From NCBI RefSeq assembly GCF_004379255.2, contig NC_056037.1:28989012-29053011 (forward strand): a stretch of DNA of 64,000 nt, given 5' to 3'. The notes below the pieces were generated by a model, which had not been told where the DNA came from, ran no database searches, and was given only the letters and a program-made list of their open reading frames with translations. This document shows positions 1 to 11,192 of the stretch, in pieces. The position numbers and the translations under genes are program-made. This DNA is from Salvia splendens. Its lineage: Eukaryota; Streptophyta; Magnoliopsida; Lamiales; Lamiaceae. The stretch's first letter is position 1, and the number at the start of each line of letters is the position of its first letter.

Positions 1-242
1 CAAATAATATACGTCTTTACTGAAAGACGCACATATATTGTGCGTCTTTTAGCAACGACGCATAACAGTTATGCGTCGTTTATCGACGCATAATCTATAT
101 GCGTCGTTTTTTATAGACGCATATTATTTGTGCGTCTTTCAGTAAAGACGCATAACATTTGTGCGTTTCATTAATAACGACGCACAAATGTTATGCGTCA
201 CTCACTGTGCGGGAATTCATCTATTGCTCTTCATTAAATTGG
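1..242. mobile_element. Right end of a palindrome-rich transposable element
   Basis: The sequence is a run of short imperfect palindromes of the type GACGCATAA...TTATGCGTC, closed by a terminal segment (about 196-242) resembling the right end of the complete element at 35533-36823: a GCGTCACTC block followed by TCTTCATTAAA and GGAATT. The left part lies outside the window. No coding sequence. The superfamily cannot be named from this part alone. Confidence 0.6.
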
Positions 243-249
243 AATTAAG

Positions 250-1248
250 TTAACATGCATTCACAAAAATAGAATTTTGCCGCTGGTGGGCTAGACCTTC
301 TGGGTCGTTCCTTGTACCAGCTTCTTCACTCTCTCCTACTGCCTCCGATGCGAGGTCCAGACCCTCAGCTATCTTGGCAGTGCCATCTTCCATCCTGGTT
401 ACCTCGTTCAAAAGCTCCTCAAACTCCTCATCAGTCATAAGGACTTTCTTTCTGGCCGTTTCGTTCAGATCTATCCCCTCTCTTTCCATTTCTTGGGGAA
501 CGAGTTCCGCTACCAGTGTTCTCTCTGATTCATCTTCTTCCTCGCGGCTCTTCTGCTCCTCGCTTGCTTTCCATTTGTCTTCTCCTAGGTCAGAGTCATA
601 ATAGGCAGAAAGAGGGTCAACATTCATTGGTTCGATTTGTTGGCGAGTCGAGGAGGGTTTTGAGGATTCTGATGGTGCGGTCGTCAAGGGAGATTTCTTT
701 CCTGGTGGGATTGTTGAGGAAGTTGGAATGGAAGTTGGTGGGTGCACTGTGGGTTGAACATTTGTTTCTGGGGTAGGTACTATCGGGGTTCCTCCGGTCA
801 TGCTTGATCCACCTCCGATTTGGCTATAACCCGCCAACACAGCCGCCCAATCTTTATTTGGGTCCTGCTGCCTGAGGAACTCCGCCAGTTCGTTCAAGTG
901 AATCATCGCTGGAGCCTGAGGAATCGGCTCTTGTGGTTGCAGTTGTGGGTTTGGCGGCCGCTCTTCAGTCGGCGGTTGTATTTCTGGGGTTTCATCTCGG
1001 AGGTTTGAAAAGGGTCTCACCGAGGCTTGTTTGTTGGCCGCTTTCTTTAAATCAACTTGTTGGGGAAGTGTGTTTGCGGGTAGAAGGTTTTTTGCAGCAT
1101 CCTCCTCTTTTTCTAATTCACCATATGAGAATTCCTCTGTACTGGCTGGTAGTTGAGCCCATGCGGCTCCAATTAATTCTGATTTCTGACAAAAGTTCAT
1201 AATTGCTTTTTCTATCTCTTCATCAGGCTGCTGATCAGATCGCACCAT
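250..1248 (-). CDS. Uncharacterised retrotransposon-associated ORF, 332 aa
   Basis: An open frame of 332 codons with a true ATG at 1248-1246. The product is low-complexity and hydrophilic: a Pro/Gln-rich middle (about residues 85-115 and 150-200) and a strongly acidic C-terminal third with many Glu-Glu pairs. No catalytic motif is visible. Its start overlaps, in another frame, a fragment that looks like the end of a Ty3/gypsy protease domain (1212-1496, same strand), so it probably belongs to the same decayed retroelement, perhaps as a gag-like or accessory ORF. I do not recognise the family. It ends just before the palindrome element at 1-242. Confidence 0.4.
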   Translation of the reverse strand: MVRSDQQPDEEIEKAIMNFCQKSELIGAAWAQLPASTEEFSYGELEKEEDAAKNLLPANTLPQQVDLKKAANKQASVRPFSNLRDETPEIQPPTEERPPNPQLQPQEPIPQAPAMIHLNELAEFLRQQDPNKDWAAVLAGYSQIGGGSSMTGGTPIVPTPETNVQPTVHPPTSIPTSSTIPPGKKSPLTTAPSESSKPSSTRQQIEPMNVDPLSAYYDSDLGEDKWKASEEQKSREEEDESERTLVAELVPQEMEREGIDLNETARKKVLMTDEEFEELLNEVTRMEDGTAKIAEGLDLASEAVGESEEAGTRNDPEGLAHQRQNSIFVNAC

Positions 1249-1496
1249 GCAGCTGCTTCTACATCAGCCTGTCCATACACATCGAACGCTTGGAGTTTTT
1301 CCTGCAATAATTCGGTCTCAAGAAAATCTTGGACTAGGGGGTCAATTACATCAACATAGCATAGATTTTCAGAATCGATAGGCTTCTTCATGGCCTCATT
1401 GATATCAAAAGTAAATTTCTCCCCATGGAAATCTATGCAAATCGTCCCCTCAGCCATGTCCATGATTGTCTTAGATACACTTAGACACATTAACAC
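1212..1496 (-). pseudogene. Ty3/gypsy protease-domain fragment
   Basis: This 94-residue stretch reads like the C-terminal edge of plant Ty3/gypsy (Athila/Tat-type) aspartic protease regions: a segment ending GTICIDFHGEKFTFDINEAM, then a DVIDPLVQ motif, which in complete elements precedes reverse transcriptase. No reverse transcriptase follows; the frame stops at 1212 after SSLMKR. The active-site part of the protease should lie upstream on this strand, but no open frame continues there. I treat it as a decayed remnant. The assignment rests on motif memory only. Confidence 0.45.
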
Positions 1497-1499
1497 AGT

Positions 1500-2650
1500 A
1501 ATTGGGCTATATTTTCAACCATCCCTCCCCTCGGGGTCAGGTGCAATCCGGCCTTAGATAGCCTTGAACTTCTGCCGCCCCCCCTTTCTTTCTAGTCAGT
1601 ATACCCGATCGTCAAGATCGCCCATACCCTCGGCAAAACACTAGGTTCACTCAGTCACTCATACCTCACCGGGAATGTTAGGACTGCATTCTCTCATAAT
1701 GCTCAACTACAATTGCTTCGGACTTAGATTTCACGTGCAGTTACTGAAGGGCTTAAAGGCTTGTAACGGGGCTATTGGCTTGTAGCGTCTTGGGTGGTTG
1801 TTCCTAAGGCTCTATGGTACAAAATACTTCTACTTTATTTGATGTGGGGGAACTGTGTGTGCTTGGGCTCTTGGTTGTTGCTTCTCTTGGCTGGCGCTTC
1901 TGGCTTTGATCTCCAACTGGTTAGTAACATTCTTGTGGCTTCGCCACCCTTATGCCTTCTTTATTTTTTGTTGCCTAGTTTTTCTGACCATTTTCCTTTA
2001 TCTTTCTTTTTTTTCTTTCTTTCCTCTTTTTTTTCTTTGTGGCTTCGCCACCCTTATACCTTCTTCTTCTTTTTTGGACCTGGGATAACTCCCTGGTCGA
2101 TTTTCTTCCAAACTTTCTTGCCCAACTGGTTCCTGCTTTCTTATACACCTTTCTGGCGAGTAAGCTCCAATCGTCTCATGCCTTGCACACACAATCCCAG
2201 TGGCTAGGGGTTATATCTGGGTATGTGTATGGCTAGAAAGTGGGGTTCTAAGGGTTGAAAAATAAATTTTTTTTTGGGGGGGTGGGGGTTCCTACTGCCT
2301 TTAGTGTTGCTACACGCAGTCACTTCACCCTAGGCACCTTGTGGCAGCCACTCTTTTCTTTTCTGAATTAGTGGAAAGTGGTTCCACTTTAGGCTTTTAA
2401 CTCACATTTAAAAAGGGCTTTTGTGTTTTGGCTCTAAGCGTGGGCTTTTCTCTCATACTTGCATCATCCATACTCGAGCCTTTTTGGCATGCATAATGGC
2501 CAGTATAGCAACATTCTGATGCCCTTTTCACCTGTATTCTCTGAACATTCCCGTACTGGCTAGAACACTTCCCTGCACACTTTAGCAACTGTTTTGCAGA
2601 GTATATTCCAATTATGCACATTATACTGACCAGTAACCAAGGCCTAGAAT
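1500..2650. other. Non-coding stretch, likely decayed retroelement UTR/LTR
   Basis: No convincing gene. A segment starting GTGGCTTCGCCACCCTTAT occurs at 1935 and again at 2039 (spacing about 104 bp), with T-rich tracts between, a small direct repeat. A G-rich tract lies at 2273-2288. This may be the non-coding part of the gypsy element flanking the protease fragment, but no LTR borders could be fixed. Confidence 0.3.
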
Positions 2651-4193
2651 ACGACTTGTCAAACCCGTCAGCCTCTGTAATGAAACAAACAAGATTATAA
2701 CGAAGCTCCTCTTGGGTAGGCTTGGTCCCCTTCTGCCGGCAGTAATCTCACTGAACCAAAGTGGGTTCGTCAAGGGACGGCTTATCAACGATAATGTTTT
2801 ACTCGCTCAGGAAATGTTCCATGAACTTTACAGAAAGAAACCGGCACCAAACCTAGCGGTTAAACTCGATATGGGCAACGCATACGATCGAGTTCAGTGG
2901 CCGTTTCTGATTAAGGTTATGAAGTGCATGGTTTCCCCGAAAAATGGTTGTGCTTGATGGAGAGATGTATTGGATCATGTTGGTTCTCGATCCTCGTCAA
3001 TGGAGTGCCATCGAGCTTCTTCAAATCCACCCGAGGTTTAAGGCAGGGAGACCCTATTTCGCCGGTGCTTTTCGTGATTGCCGCAGACTATTTATCGAGG
3101 GCGCTGGATGAGTTAATCCTCGGAAAGAAAGACATGGTGTTTAAGTCGGCTCGGAGAAGTACAGAGGTGAGTCACCTCGCATATGCGAACGACATAATTA
3201 TCTTCACTCAAGCAGCACCTCATTCCATCCGTCGTCTCAAAGCATGCATCAACAACTACACAACAGCGTCGGGGCAGAAAATCAACTCCGTAAAAATCAA
3301 CTTTTATCTTACAGAGAATAACGAGGAGTGGGCTGCAACAGTCGAAACGGAAGGGGGCTTCTCGAGAGGTACATCCCCCTTTTTGTACCTCGGAGTACCC
3401 ATTTACAAGGGAGCAAAATGAACGGATATGTTCATCTTTCTTCGGGAGAAAATCTCAAGGAGGATATCTGGATTGGCACACAGGCATCTTTCCTTCGGAG
3501 GTAGGCTGACTCTAATCAGAAGCACATTGGAAGCCATCCCAATCCATGTGTTTCAGGCCATCGAGCCAACCAAAGGAGCTCTCCTACTTCTTGAACAGCA
3601 AATTGCTCGGTTTTTTTGGGGGTCGACAGAGGGAAGAAAGAGATCGCACTGGATCAGCTAGGAGCAAGTGTGCTTCCCCACGGCAGAAGGGGGCCTCGGG
3701 ATTAGGCGTTTTGAAGATGTTCTCAAGGCATTCAACATCAAGCTTTGGTGGCGGTTCCGACAACAGAATTCTCTGTGGGCCACTCACATGTACAACAAAT
3801 ATTGCAGCACAAAATCTCCATTGGCTACGCCAACCTCGGGGAGGAACAGCCCCATATGGAGACGGCTAGCAGCAACATGGGCAGCGGCACAACCAAATAT
3901 CCGCTGGGTTCTAGGAGACGGCAAGGCCTTGTTCTGGGATGATGTGTGGCTCGGAGAGAAATTGCTCAGAGAATCTACCATCGACACAAGAGGAAATCCA
4001 ACGACGAGGGTAGCAGAGCTATGGAGGAATGGTCAGTGGGTTCGTTCAAAAGTGCGGTTGATCCAGCGCCAAACCGTAATACCACGACACATAGCCGATG
4101 AGATCTTATATGTGTCGATTCTTGTGGGTAGAGGAGATGTGCCAAGATGGACATTAACTCGGTTTGGTGAATTTTCAGTAGCCTCGGCATGGG

Positions 4194-5658
4194 TGATAAG
4201 GCTAATTTCATGCATAGGTCTAGGGGGTAAATTCATACAATTATAAGGTCTAACACATGTTTTAAGCCAGGTGTGTAGAAGAATTCACCGGGTCGAGGAA
4301 CAAAGAAGGTGGATTCCAAGGACCATGCAATTATGGTGAATAAGTGAGCAAATTCGGAGGAAACAGCTAGACGGAGGGATCGTGAAGCTGAATGGCAGAA
4401 TGGAGATTTCTGCGAAGGTTTCTAGAAGATCCTACCGCGCCTATATAAGGAAGGAAGCATGCAATCTGGAGGGATCCTCTCGGTGGGGACCTCAGTAACA
4501 GATTTAGCTTGCAGCTCACTTCACTTCTACACACTTTTGGGTTTTCATGGGGAAATTGTAGGGTAGTTCTGGGTCATTGTTTACTAGTTAGTCGTTGGAG
4601 TAACACCGTCCTCGTGAAGGGCGAAGATACACTTTAATCGCTTTCATTTTAGTTTTCTGACGTGAATTTCACCAAGCTTCGCCGTTCGAAGCTCGGCCCT
4701 GTTTTCTGTCGAATTTGCTTTAGTTTATGAAATTTCTGTTTTCCGCCATTAACGAGTTTTTTGTTGGTTTCGATTATGGATGTCGTTTACTTTGAGCTTG
4801 TTGATTGCTGAATTTGGTGAAATCGCTGGAATTAGGTGTTGATCGGAGTAGATCTGGTTGAATCGGGAAAAATGGAGTCGATTTTGGTTGTTGTTGAGTT
4901 CGGGTTGCTTGGATCCGGAGTGGATTTAGCATCCGACATTGTACCTGAAGCAGAGTGATTGAGATTTATTCCTAGCTTCCGTGTTTTCATTTCATTCCGT
5001 CTAGTATATTTAGATCTGTTTTATTTCCGGTTGTTTGCGAGTTTCCGACGTCCGCATTTCTATATTCTGTTTGAATCTCGGTATGTGCTCTGTTTTCTTC
5101 ATCTCCGGTTTTGATTCAGTTGATATGATGCATGTTAGTGTTAGTTAAATGCTTTGTTAGTTAGTTGCAGCTTTTCTTCCATACTTGATATTTTCGGAAG
5201 TTGGTCCCACTTTTATTTGCGTTCTGTTTAGCTATAGTTGGTAATCGTGTGCTCAGTCTAGGAAGTAAGTTTAAAATTCCGTAGTTCTAAGGATGTTAAA
5301 GCACTGCATGTTGTTTACAGTTTACTAGGTCTAAGCGTCTAATTTTGTGCCTAGGTCTAGAAGTAGAATACCTCAACCAAAGTTTGCGTGGCAGCAGCCG
5401 TTTTCTAACCAAAAAATCTCTAGATGCCTTCTTGCGCGTCCATCTTCGTGGGATCGACCCCTTGCTTCTCTATACTAGTCTATAGTATAACGGGTTGAGG
5501 GATCTTTGAAACACGAGAGTTTGTGTGTCCAACGACCGAGTCTTCTATATTCCCTTGAGTTCCTAGACCTAGTGATCTAGTGGATTCATTGGTCTTAGTG
5601 GCTCGACCTAGAACAGTAGAACACACCGTGCACACTCAGCACACACTCTGGCTCTTCA
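4194..5658. mobile_element. Solo LTR, 1465 bp, with 5-bp target duplication
   Basis: It begins TGATAAGGC and ends GGCTCTTCA, the TG...CA borders of LTRs with imperfect inverted ends, and is flanked by ATGGG directly repeated at 4189-4193 and 5659-5663. A TATA-like CTATATAAGG lies at 4441-4450, giving a likely U3/R border if transcription is on the + strand. There is no coding content and no second LTR. Length and structure fit an LTR from a large gypsy element left by recombination; the lineage is not determined. Confidence 0.85.
4441..4450 (+). promoter_or_regulatory. TATA box of the solo LTR
   Basis: CTATATAAGG sits about 250 bp from the left LTR border, a usual place for an LTR promoter, and is followed by more than 1 kb of U5/leader-like sequence. 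The call rests on motif and position only. Confidence 0.5.
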
Positions 5659-6460
5659 ATGGGAGTCATCCCGTTCACGCAGACCGACTATCCAAGCACT
5701 TAGTGACATTTGGAATAAGGGACTCACGTCAACCATTTCTATTTTCATGTGGAGGTTAATCTCGAACAGAATCCCAGTTGACACCAAACTCCAGTGGCGA
5801 AATATAAGCCTTGCGTCCAAGTGCCTCTGTTGCAACACACGGGCGGAGACTGAGTCCCTGCAACATCTTTTCGTCCGTGGGCAAGGAGCAAACAGGGTGT
5901 GGAGGTTCTTTGATGGGTGGTTCACGGGACCGAGGGAGACACTGCTGGAAGAGGACACTATTCCGACCAGATTGGAAAGATGGGCTAGGAGAACATCTCA
6001 TAATTCGAAGGAGCACCTAGCCCGAGTGGCACCCTGCCTAATTTGCTGGTATCTCTGGGCTGAGCGGAATAACTGCCGTCACAACGGGGTCCGGTTCAGG
6101 GCACACAGTGTTATATGGCAGGTTCAACTCTACATCCAAAGACTAGTTGAAAGCGGGCGCATCCAATTGAAACACCTTGCGGGAGTTCACTATGATAGCA
6201 TTGGCATTTCGCCACCCCAACCCGAGCACCACTTAGGCGGGCCATGATCATCAAGTAGCACCCTCCCGACCAATAGAAGAAAAAAGAAATAAATGACAAA
6301 TTTTCAGAGACGAAAGAAGTATATAAATAATACTGTAGTTATAGATTCTTGAAAGTGTTTCAAACGGTCGACAACTTTTAGTATATGGAGTAGCAAATTA
6401 TGACTTGGTTAATTGGTTTATATAGACTACTTGTTCTTGTAGGTTAATTATGTCTGTGAA

Positions 6461-7815
6461 AATTATTTTTTCCTTTTATTTTTCTCCCCAAAAAAACTTT
6501 CTTTTGGCTCTGAAAAACCTTGCTTAAGCTTCGAAATATCAATATGAGAGAGGCTCTGTTCCTAGAAGATCATTGTATTAACCTCCATACTGAAATATGT
6601 CCAAACAACTTTTAGAAATGTAGTAATAAGTAATAACTCCTCTTTTGCAAATCTGGCAGAAAACCCCCCAATTCCCCCCCCCCCCCCAAAATGTTTTTAA
6701 GGATATATAGATATAGATATAGATTGGAGGCAAAACAAAATTGTGATATCTATAATTTTAATTGTCTTAAAAAATGTTTTCTTTGCCTCCATAATCCTTT
6801 TGCATACTGATATGAATGATTGATAATATAATTGGTTTAGTTAAAATAAGCCTTATGTCCTATTGACTGTTAGTCTAAACATGTAAATGAGGTTCATGAA
6901 ATCTAATTGTACTAACCATTGGATAAACAATGTCATTGCAGCTTTTAAAAATACAATAATTAAAATTAGAAAATAAAATAAAAAAACCTTTCCCATTGCA
7001 TTCCGGCGGAAACAACCCTTTCAAGTTTGCTCGCAAATTTCCTCCCAAACATTAATTTGAAAATTGGTTCTATTCCTTGAAAATTTCCCTCAAAAGAACC
7101 TTGCTTTTAAGGATATATAGATGGGAATTAATTTTTCCTTTTATTTTTCTCCCAAAAAAACATTCTTTTGGCTCTAAAAAAATCTTGCTTAAGCTTCGAA
7201 ATATAAATATGAGAGAGGCTCTGTTCCTAGAAGATCATTGTATTAACCTCCAGACTGAAATATGTCCAAACAACTTTTAGAAATGTAGTAATTACAAAAA
7301 TGCTAGTAATAACTCTTCTTTTGCAAATCTAGCAGAAAACCCCCCCAATTCCCCCCCACCCCACCCCACCCTAAAAAAATTGTTTTTAAGGATATATAAA
7401 TATAGATATAGATTGGAGGCAAAAAAAATTGTGATATCTATAATTTTAATTGTCTTAAAAAATGTTTTCTTTGCCTCCATAATCCTTTTGCAAACTGATA
7501 TGAATGATTGATAATATGATTGGTTTAGTTAAAATAAGCCTTATGTCCTATTGACTGTTAGTCTAAACATGTAAATGAGGTTCATGAAATCTAATTGTAC
7601 TAACCATTGGATAAACAGTGTCATTGCAGATTTTAAAAACACAATAATTAAAATTTAAAAAAATAAAAAAAAAAACCTTTCCCATTGCATTCCGGCGGAA
7701 ACAACCATTTCAAGTTTGCTCACAAATTCCCTCCCAAACATTAATTTGAAAATTGGTTCTATTCCTTGAAATTTCCCCCCAAAGGAACCTTGCTTTTAAG
7801 GATATATAGATGGGA
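6461..7815. repeat. Tandem duplication of a ~0.67-0.69-kb non-coding unit
   Basis: Unit 1 (about 6465-7126) and unit 2 (about 7131-7815) align along their length. Each starts TCCTTTTATTTTTCTCCC, has GAGAGAGGCTCTGTTCCTAG and a poly-C tract in the same order, and ends AAGGATATATAGATGGGA. They differ by scattered substitutions and small indels, so the duplication is not very recent. Neither holds a credible gene. Confidence 0.85.
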
Positions 7816-8133
7816 AACCCACTTCTCGTGTGACGGTTTCCGCCCGGTGACACTGACACCCTTCCCTCCCAACCTGCAACAAAGGCCCAAAATCGTCGCA
7901 CTAGGCCTAATCGCTACAAAAGAAAAGGTTTGATTAAGAAAGACTGATGTGACGATCACTAGTCTACCAACTAGGGCTGACAGTAGTCCGACCACCATGG
8001 ATGCTCGGACACAATAAATTAATATGGTTTTACTTCACAAGGTTACATGCAAGTGGAAGTTTTGGCAGATTGCCATTTAACAAAAAAGTTGGAACACAAT
8101 ATTATTGACTATTGAGCACTCACAAAAGTGAAG
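7816..8133. other. Intergenic sequence, nothing recognised
   Basis: Unique-looking sequence between the tandem duplication and the Harbinger element. No gene or structured repeat was found. Confidence 0.4.
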
Positions 8134-8136
8134 TAA

Positions 8137-10163
8137 GAACATCCATAGTGGGACGGATGTCCCGGTAGACATCCCGACGGACATCCCAAAAACACCTCCT
8201 GTCACGTTATAAGGACATCCCACTACACTATCACGTCATAAGGACATCCCACTGCACAATGGCGGACATCCCCAAGGACATCCTGACGGACTTCCCACAA
8301 TAATAAAAATTCACAAATTCACCAAGTTAAACAATTTACGGAATTAAAATTTCGACACAAATACGGAGAAAATGCAACCACTTTATTTAAAACAAAAAAT
8401 ATACATAATTATTAAAAAAATACATAGTTCAAAAAAATAACCTACAGCTTCGACAAATGCGGCCCCCGTCTCACTCCTCGTCGTCCCAGCCGCCAATCCG
8501 TCGTAATTCTTGAGCAGGGGTGGCATCCCCAAATCGCATTGCATACTGTCGATGACATCCTTCAACATAATCTTGTATAAGGGGTCAGTCGCTGAAAGCC
8601 ACTTCTCCATGGTGATTAAAAGTAAATCATGTTGTTGTATGCGGGTGAGTGCGGGGAGCTCGGGATCGATCTGGGAAGGAGCTGCGGAAGGAGCTGCCGA
8701 TTGGACCTCGGGTCCGGACCCGCTGGCGCTTCCCCTAGCCATCCGCATCGCGGACTTTTGCCCAACCGGGCGGCGGTGGCGGGATTGAGGGGTCGGGAAC
8801 TCTGCCTCGGCTTCAGGGAGTTCGTGGAAACTGGCACTGCTGCTGTACTCCCCGGAGGGGTTGATCTTCGTCCACTTTGGCCAGCCAGCTTCAACACTCG
8901 AACTAAACTTGGCGGAAGTCTGCATCACAAGATAGACCTCCCAATTCACTGTCGGGGTACTGCTGGTGAGACAGAAGCTTCACATCATCGGCGGACATGC
9001 CGCTGGTTGCCGTGCGGAGGTTGTTTTGGTAGATGCCGACAAATCGGCTGAGCTGCCTCCTCAGCTGCTCCCACTGTTTCTGGCATTGCTCTCCATCGTG
9101 AGGCTTCCTACCGGGCGGTTTGAATTAGAGGTAGCTTCGGCTAATGCGCCACCACATTCTGTTGGTATGCTGGTTAGCCCCGACGTAGGGATCCTCGACT
9201 ACACTGATCTAGGCCTTCGCCAGCGCGACGCACTCCTCTATGCTACAGATGGTCCTCTTTCTCCTGCCGGCTTCCTCCCCCTCACCCTCGGCCCCCGCCC
9301 CACCCCCGTTCCCCGCACCCGCAGACGAGGTAGTGGCCTTGCCCTTGCCCTTCCCTCTCCCTTGCCTATGCGTCCTCCCTCCCGTTGATGGCATCTCGGT
9401 GGGAGAATCCCTGACCGGAGATTACCCCAACTCCTCAAAAGAGAAAGTCTCGATGCCGGTAAACTGAGTCTCCAGATGAGTACTCTGGGGGAATCATCCG
9501 ACAATAGATCCATGTAGGGGCGATAGACATTGTCCCCAGGTGATTGGGGGACCCCCTGCCTGCTCCCCCCTCAGTGGCAGGCATGCCCTGCCTCATCTCG
9601 GGCATCGCGGCACTCATCCCGGGCATTTGGGGCATCATCCCACACCAAGGGGGTACATATTGTAGTACCCGGGCATCATCCCTGCCATTTGGAGTTGGGG
9701 CATCATCGGCGCCATTCTGGGCATCACCCCGGACATCGGTGCACTTCCACCGGCATTTCCCCCAAATCTAACAGGAAAAGTCGGCGTTTGTGACTCGCTC
9801 GTGGCGGGGAATCACTATCGAAGTGCTCCATTTATCTTCTGAAGAAATGAAAGTAGAGAGAGAAACTCGTTAAAACAAGTGGTGTGAAAGAAATGAAGTT
9901 CAACGAGCCGTATATATAGAGTTTTTAAAAAAAATGAAAAATCGGGAAGTCCGTCGGGACGTCCGTCGTGTCAGCGCAATGGCGGACGTCCCCGGAATGC
10001 CGCAGAACTCCGATGTCCGCATCGCACGTCCGCGTCCGCCTCCATGTTGGGTAATGGCGGACGTCCGGCACGCCGGTCGGACGTCCGCCGGGACGGCCGC
10101 CGTTATGGATGCTCTAAGAACGGTGCCGGACGTCCGCCGGGACGGCCGCCGTTATGGATGCTC
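8137..10163 (-). mobile_element. PIF/Harbinger element carrying only the Myb-like ORF
   Basis: The ends are inverted: GAACATCCATAGTGGGAC on the left and, read inward from the right, GAGCATCCATAACGGCGG. Both are next to TAA (8134-8136 and 10164-10166), the 3-bp duplication typical of Harbinger. GC-rich subterminal repeats containing GGACGTCCG or GGACATCC lie at both ends. The only coding material is a broken Myb/SANT-like ORF on the - strand; no transposase is present. Ends and leader nearly match the transposase-only elements at 17074-18965 and 45654-47610. The right end is duplicated (a first TGGATGCTC-TAA at 10106-10117). Confidence 0.85.
8383..9831 (-). pseudogene. Harbinger Myb/SANT-like ORF1 with NAM-associated C-terminus, broken
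   Basis: Translation probably began at ATG 9831-9829, just after a leader shared with sibling elements. A Met/Pro/Gly-rich N-terminal region is out of frame with the start. A basic GRRKRTICSIEECVALAKA segment (near 9210-9275) opens the Myb/SANT-like domain, continuing past in-frame stops where Trp or a similar codon is expected (near 9208 and 9124) to QKQWEQLRRQLSRFVGIYQ and on to a NAM-associated segment (8949-8383, PKWTKINPSGEYSSS and a C-terminal helix region). In Harbinger transposons this protein is the DNA-binding partner of the transposase. This copy is not functional. Confidence 0.78.
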
Positions 10164-10166
10164 TAA

Positions 10167-10860
10167 GAACAAGATATTGCTCCTTTCCTTAGAAATACAT
10201 TTCATATGCAAATCCAATAGATCCATACAAGCACATCAAATATTAATCTTGGAGGTTTCATCATTTTTGGGTGCAAAACGTAACTACAACAATTCAAATC
10301 AATAAAAGGATGCAAGAATAAAAATGAACTTCATTAAACTTTTGCTAGTGTGGACAAACTGAAGGCAAAGAAGAAAAGACAATGTTTAGATGAGGAACTA
10401 CTTTTTTTCCAATAATTTTCATATTAAAATTAATCTTATTTCAATCATCTACATCAAATTCAAATTCAAAAAAGTATTAAAAAAATTCCATTTATCTTAT
10501 ACAATTTCAATCACACACAACTATTCAAAATGAAATTGATGTATCAATATTATTAACTATTTATAGTGAGGATAATTATTATTTAAATCACAATTTTTTA
10601 TTTATGTATGATTAATTTCATAACTTTTGAAATTATAATATAAAATTATTTTATTTGATTTTTCTCAATTGTTCTATGGTAGTGAAAATAAAAAATGATG
10701 TGGCCAATGTAGCAACAAAACTACGTCAATTTTATATTTTCATTTATAAATTATGAACTTAATTAGTAAGTTAACAAAAAAATGTACCATAATAACACCA
10801 CAATTAATTTTCAATTGTATTGAAATTATTTAAACCATAAATATATAAATAAACAACCCC
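10167..10860. other. AT-rich intergenic region upstream of ESF2
   Basis: AT-rich sequence with no ORF of interest and no recognisable repeat borders. Its right end probably contains the ESF2 promoter; TATAAATAAA-like sequence occurs near 10840-10855. Confidence 0.4.
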
Positions 10861-11192
10861 AAACGCCAAAGCCCTAATTACCCCTTTTCCTTCTTCCTTG
10901 TATTTCCGGCAACACCGCCCCCTCACCGCCGGTTTCCACGGTAGAAAACCGCCGAACAACAGCCGTATTGCACCATTCCGCTCTTAGTTCAGATTTCTCT
11001 CTCTGTTTTTGTTCTCAAGGTAATTAATCAGCTCTAATTTCACTTAATTTATTGAGTGAAATTAGGGTTATTTTTCCATAAATGCACCGCATCTTCTCGG
11101 TTAGAATTTCCTTGTAGCTTATGGAATTCACCTTTTGTGTTTGTTGCCGTGTAGCTGCAGATTAAGAAAGCCGAAGTTGATTTTTTTTCACG

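Larger units (their letters stand above)
2655..6247 (+). pseudogene. LINE ORF2 remnant: reverse transcriptase and zf-RVT
   Basis: Non-LTR reverse transcriptase motifs appear in order: NQSGFVKGRLINDN (2754-2795), a KLDMGNAYDRVQW block (near 2865-2905), TRGLRQGDPISPVLF (near 3030-3070) and the active site LAYANDIIIF (near 3174-3204). The expected YADD is YAND, so a catalytic aspartate is Asn. A frameshift occurs near 2931-2938, a TGA at 3419-3421 (probably from CGA) and a TAG at 3659-3661 (probably from TGG). After the inserted LTR, 5664-6247 encodes the zf-RVT segment (ISIFMWRLISNRIPVDTKL, then Cys-rich CLCCNTRAE). It is non-functional on several counts. Confidence 0.88.
2655..6295 (+). mobile_element. 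5'-truncated LINE (L1 type), split by a solo LTR
   Basis: Homology starts abruptly inside the reverse transcriptase domain near 2655, as expected for a 5'-truncated LINE, and continues to an A-rich 3' end (about 6275-6295). The body is interrupted at 4194-5658 by a solo LTR flanked by ATGGG on both sides (4189-4193 and 5659-5663). Removing the insert rejoins the coding sequence between the Ala-Trp at 4186-4191 and the Glu-Ser-Ser that follows 5663. Confidence 0.85.

Noticed and set aside
1794..2236. Phe/Leu-rich + strand ORFs that look like membrane proteins
   Set aside because: They translate T-rich non-coding repeats; no codon structure or homology.
8500..9800. Several overlapping + strand ORFs (about 90-140 aa)
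   Set aside because: They are antisense shadows of the GC-rich Myb-like ORF on the - strand.
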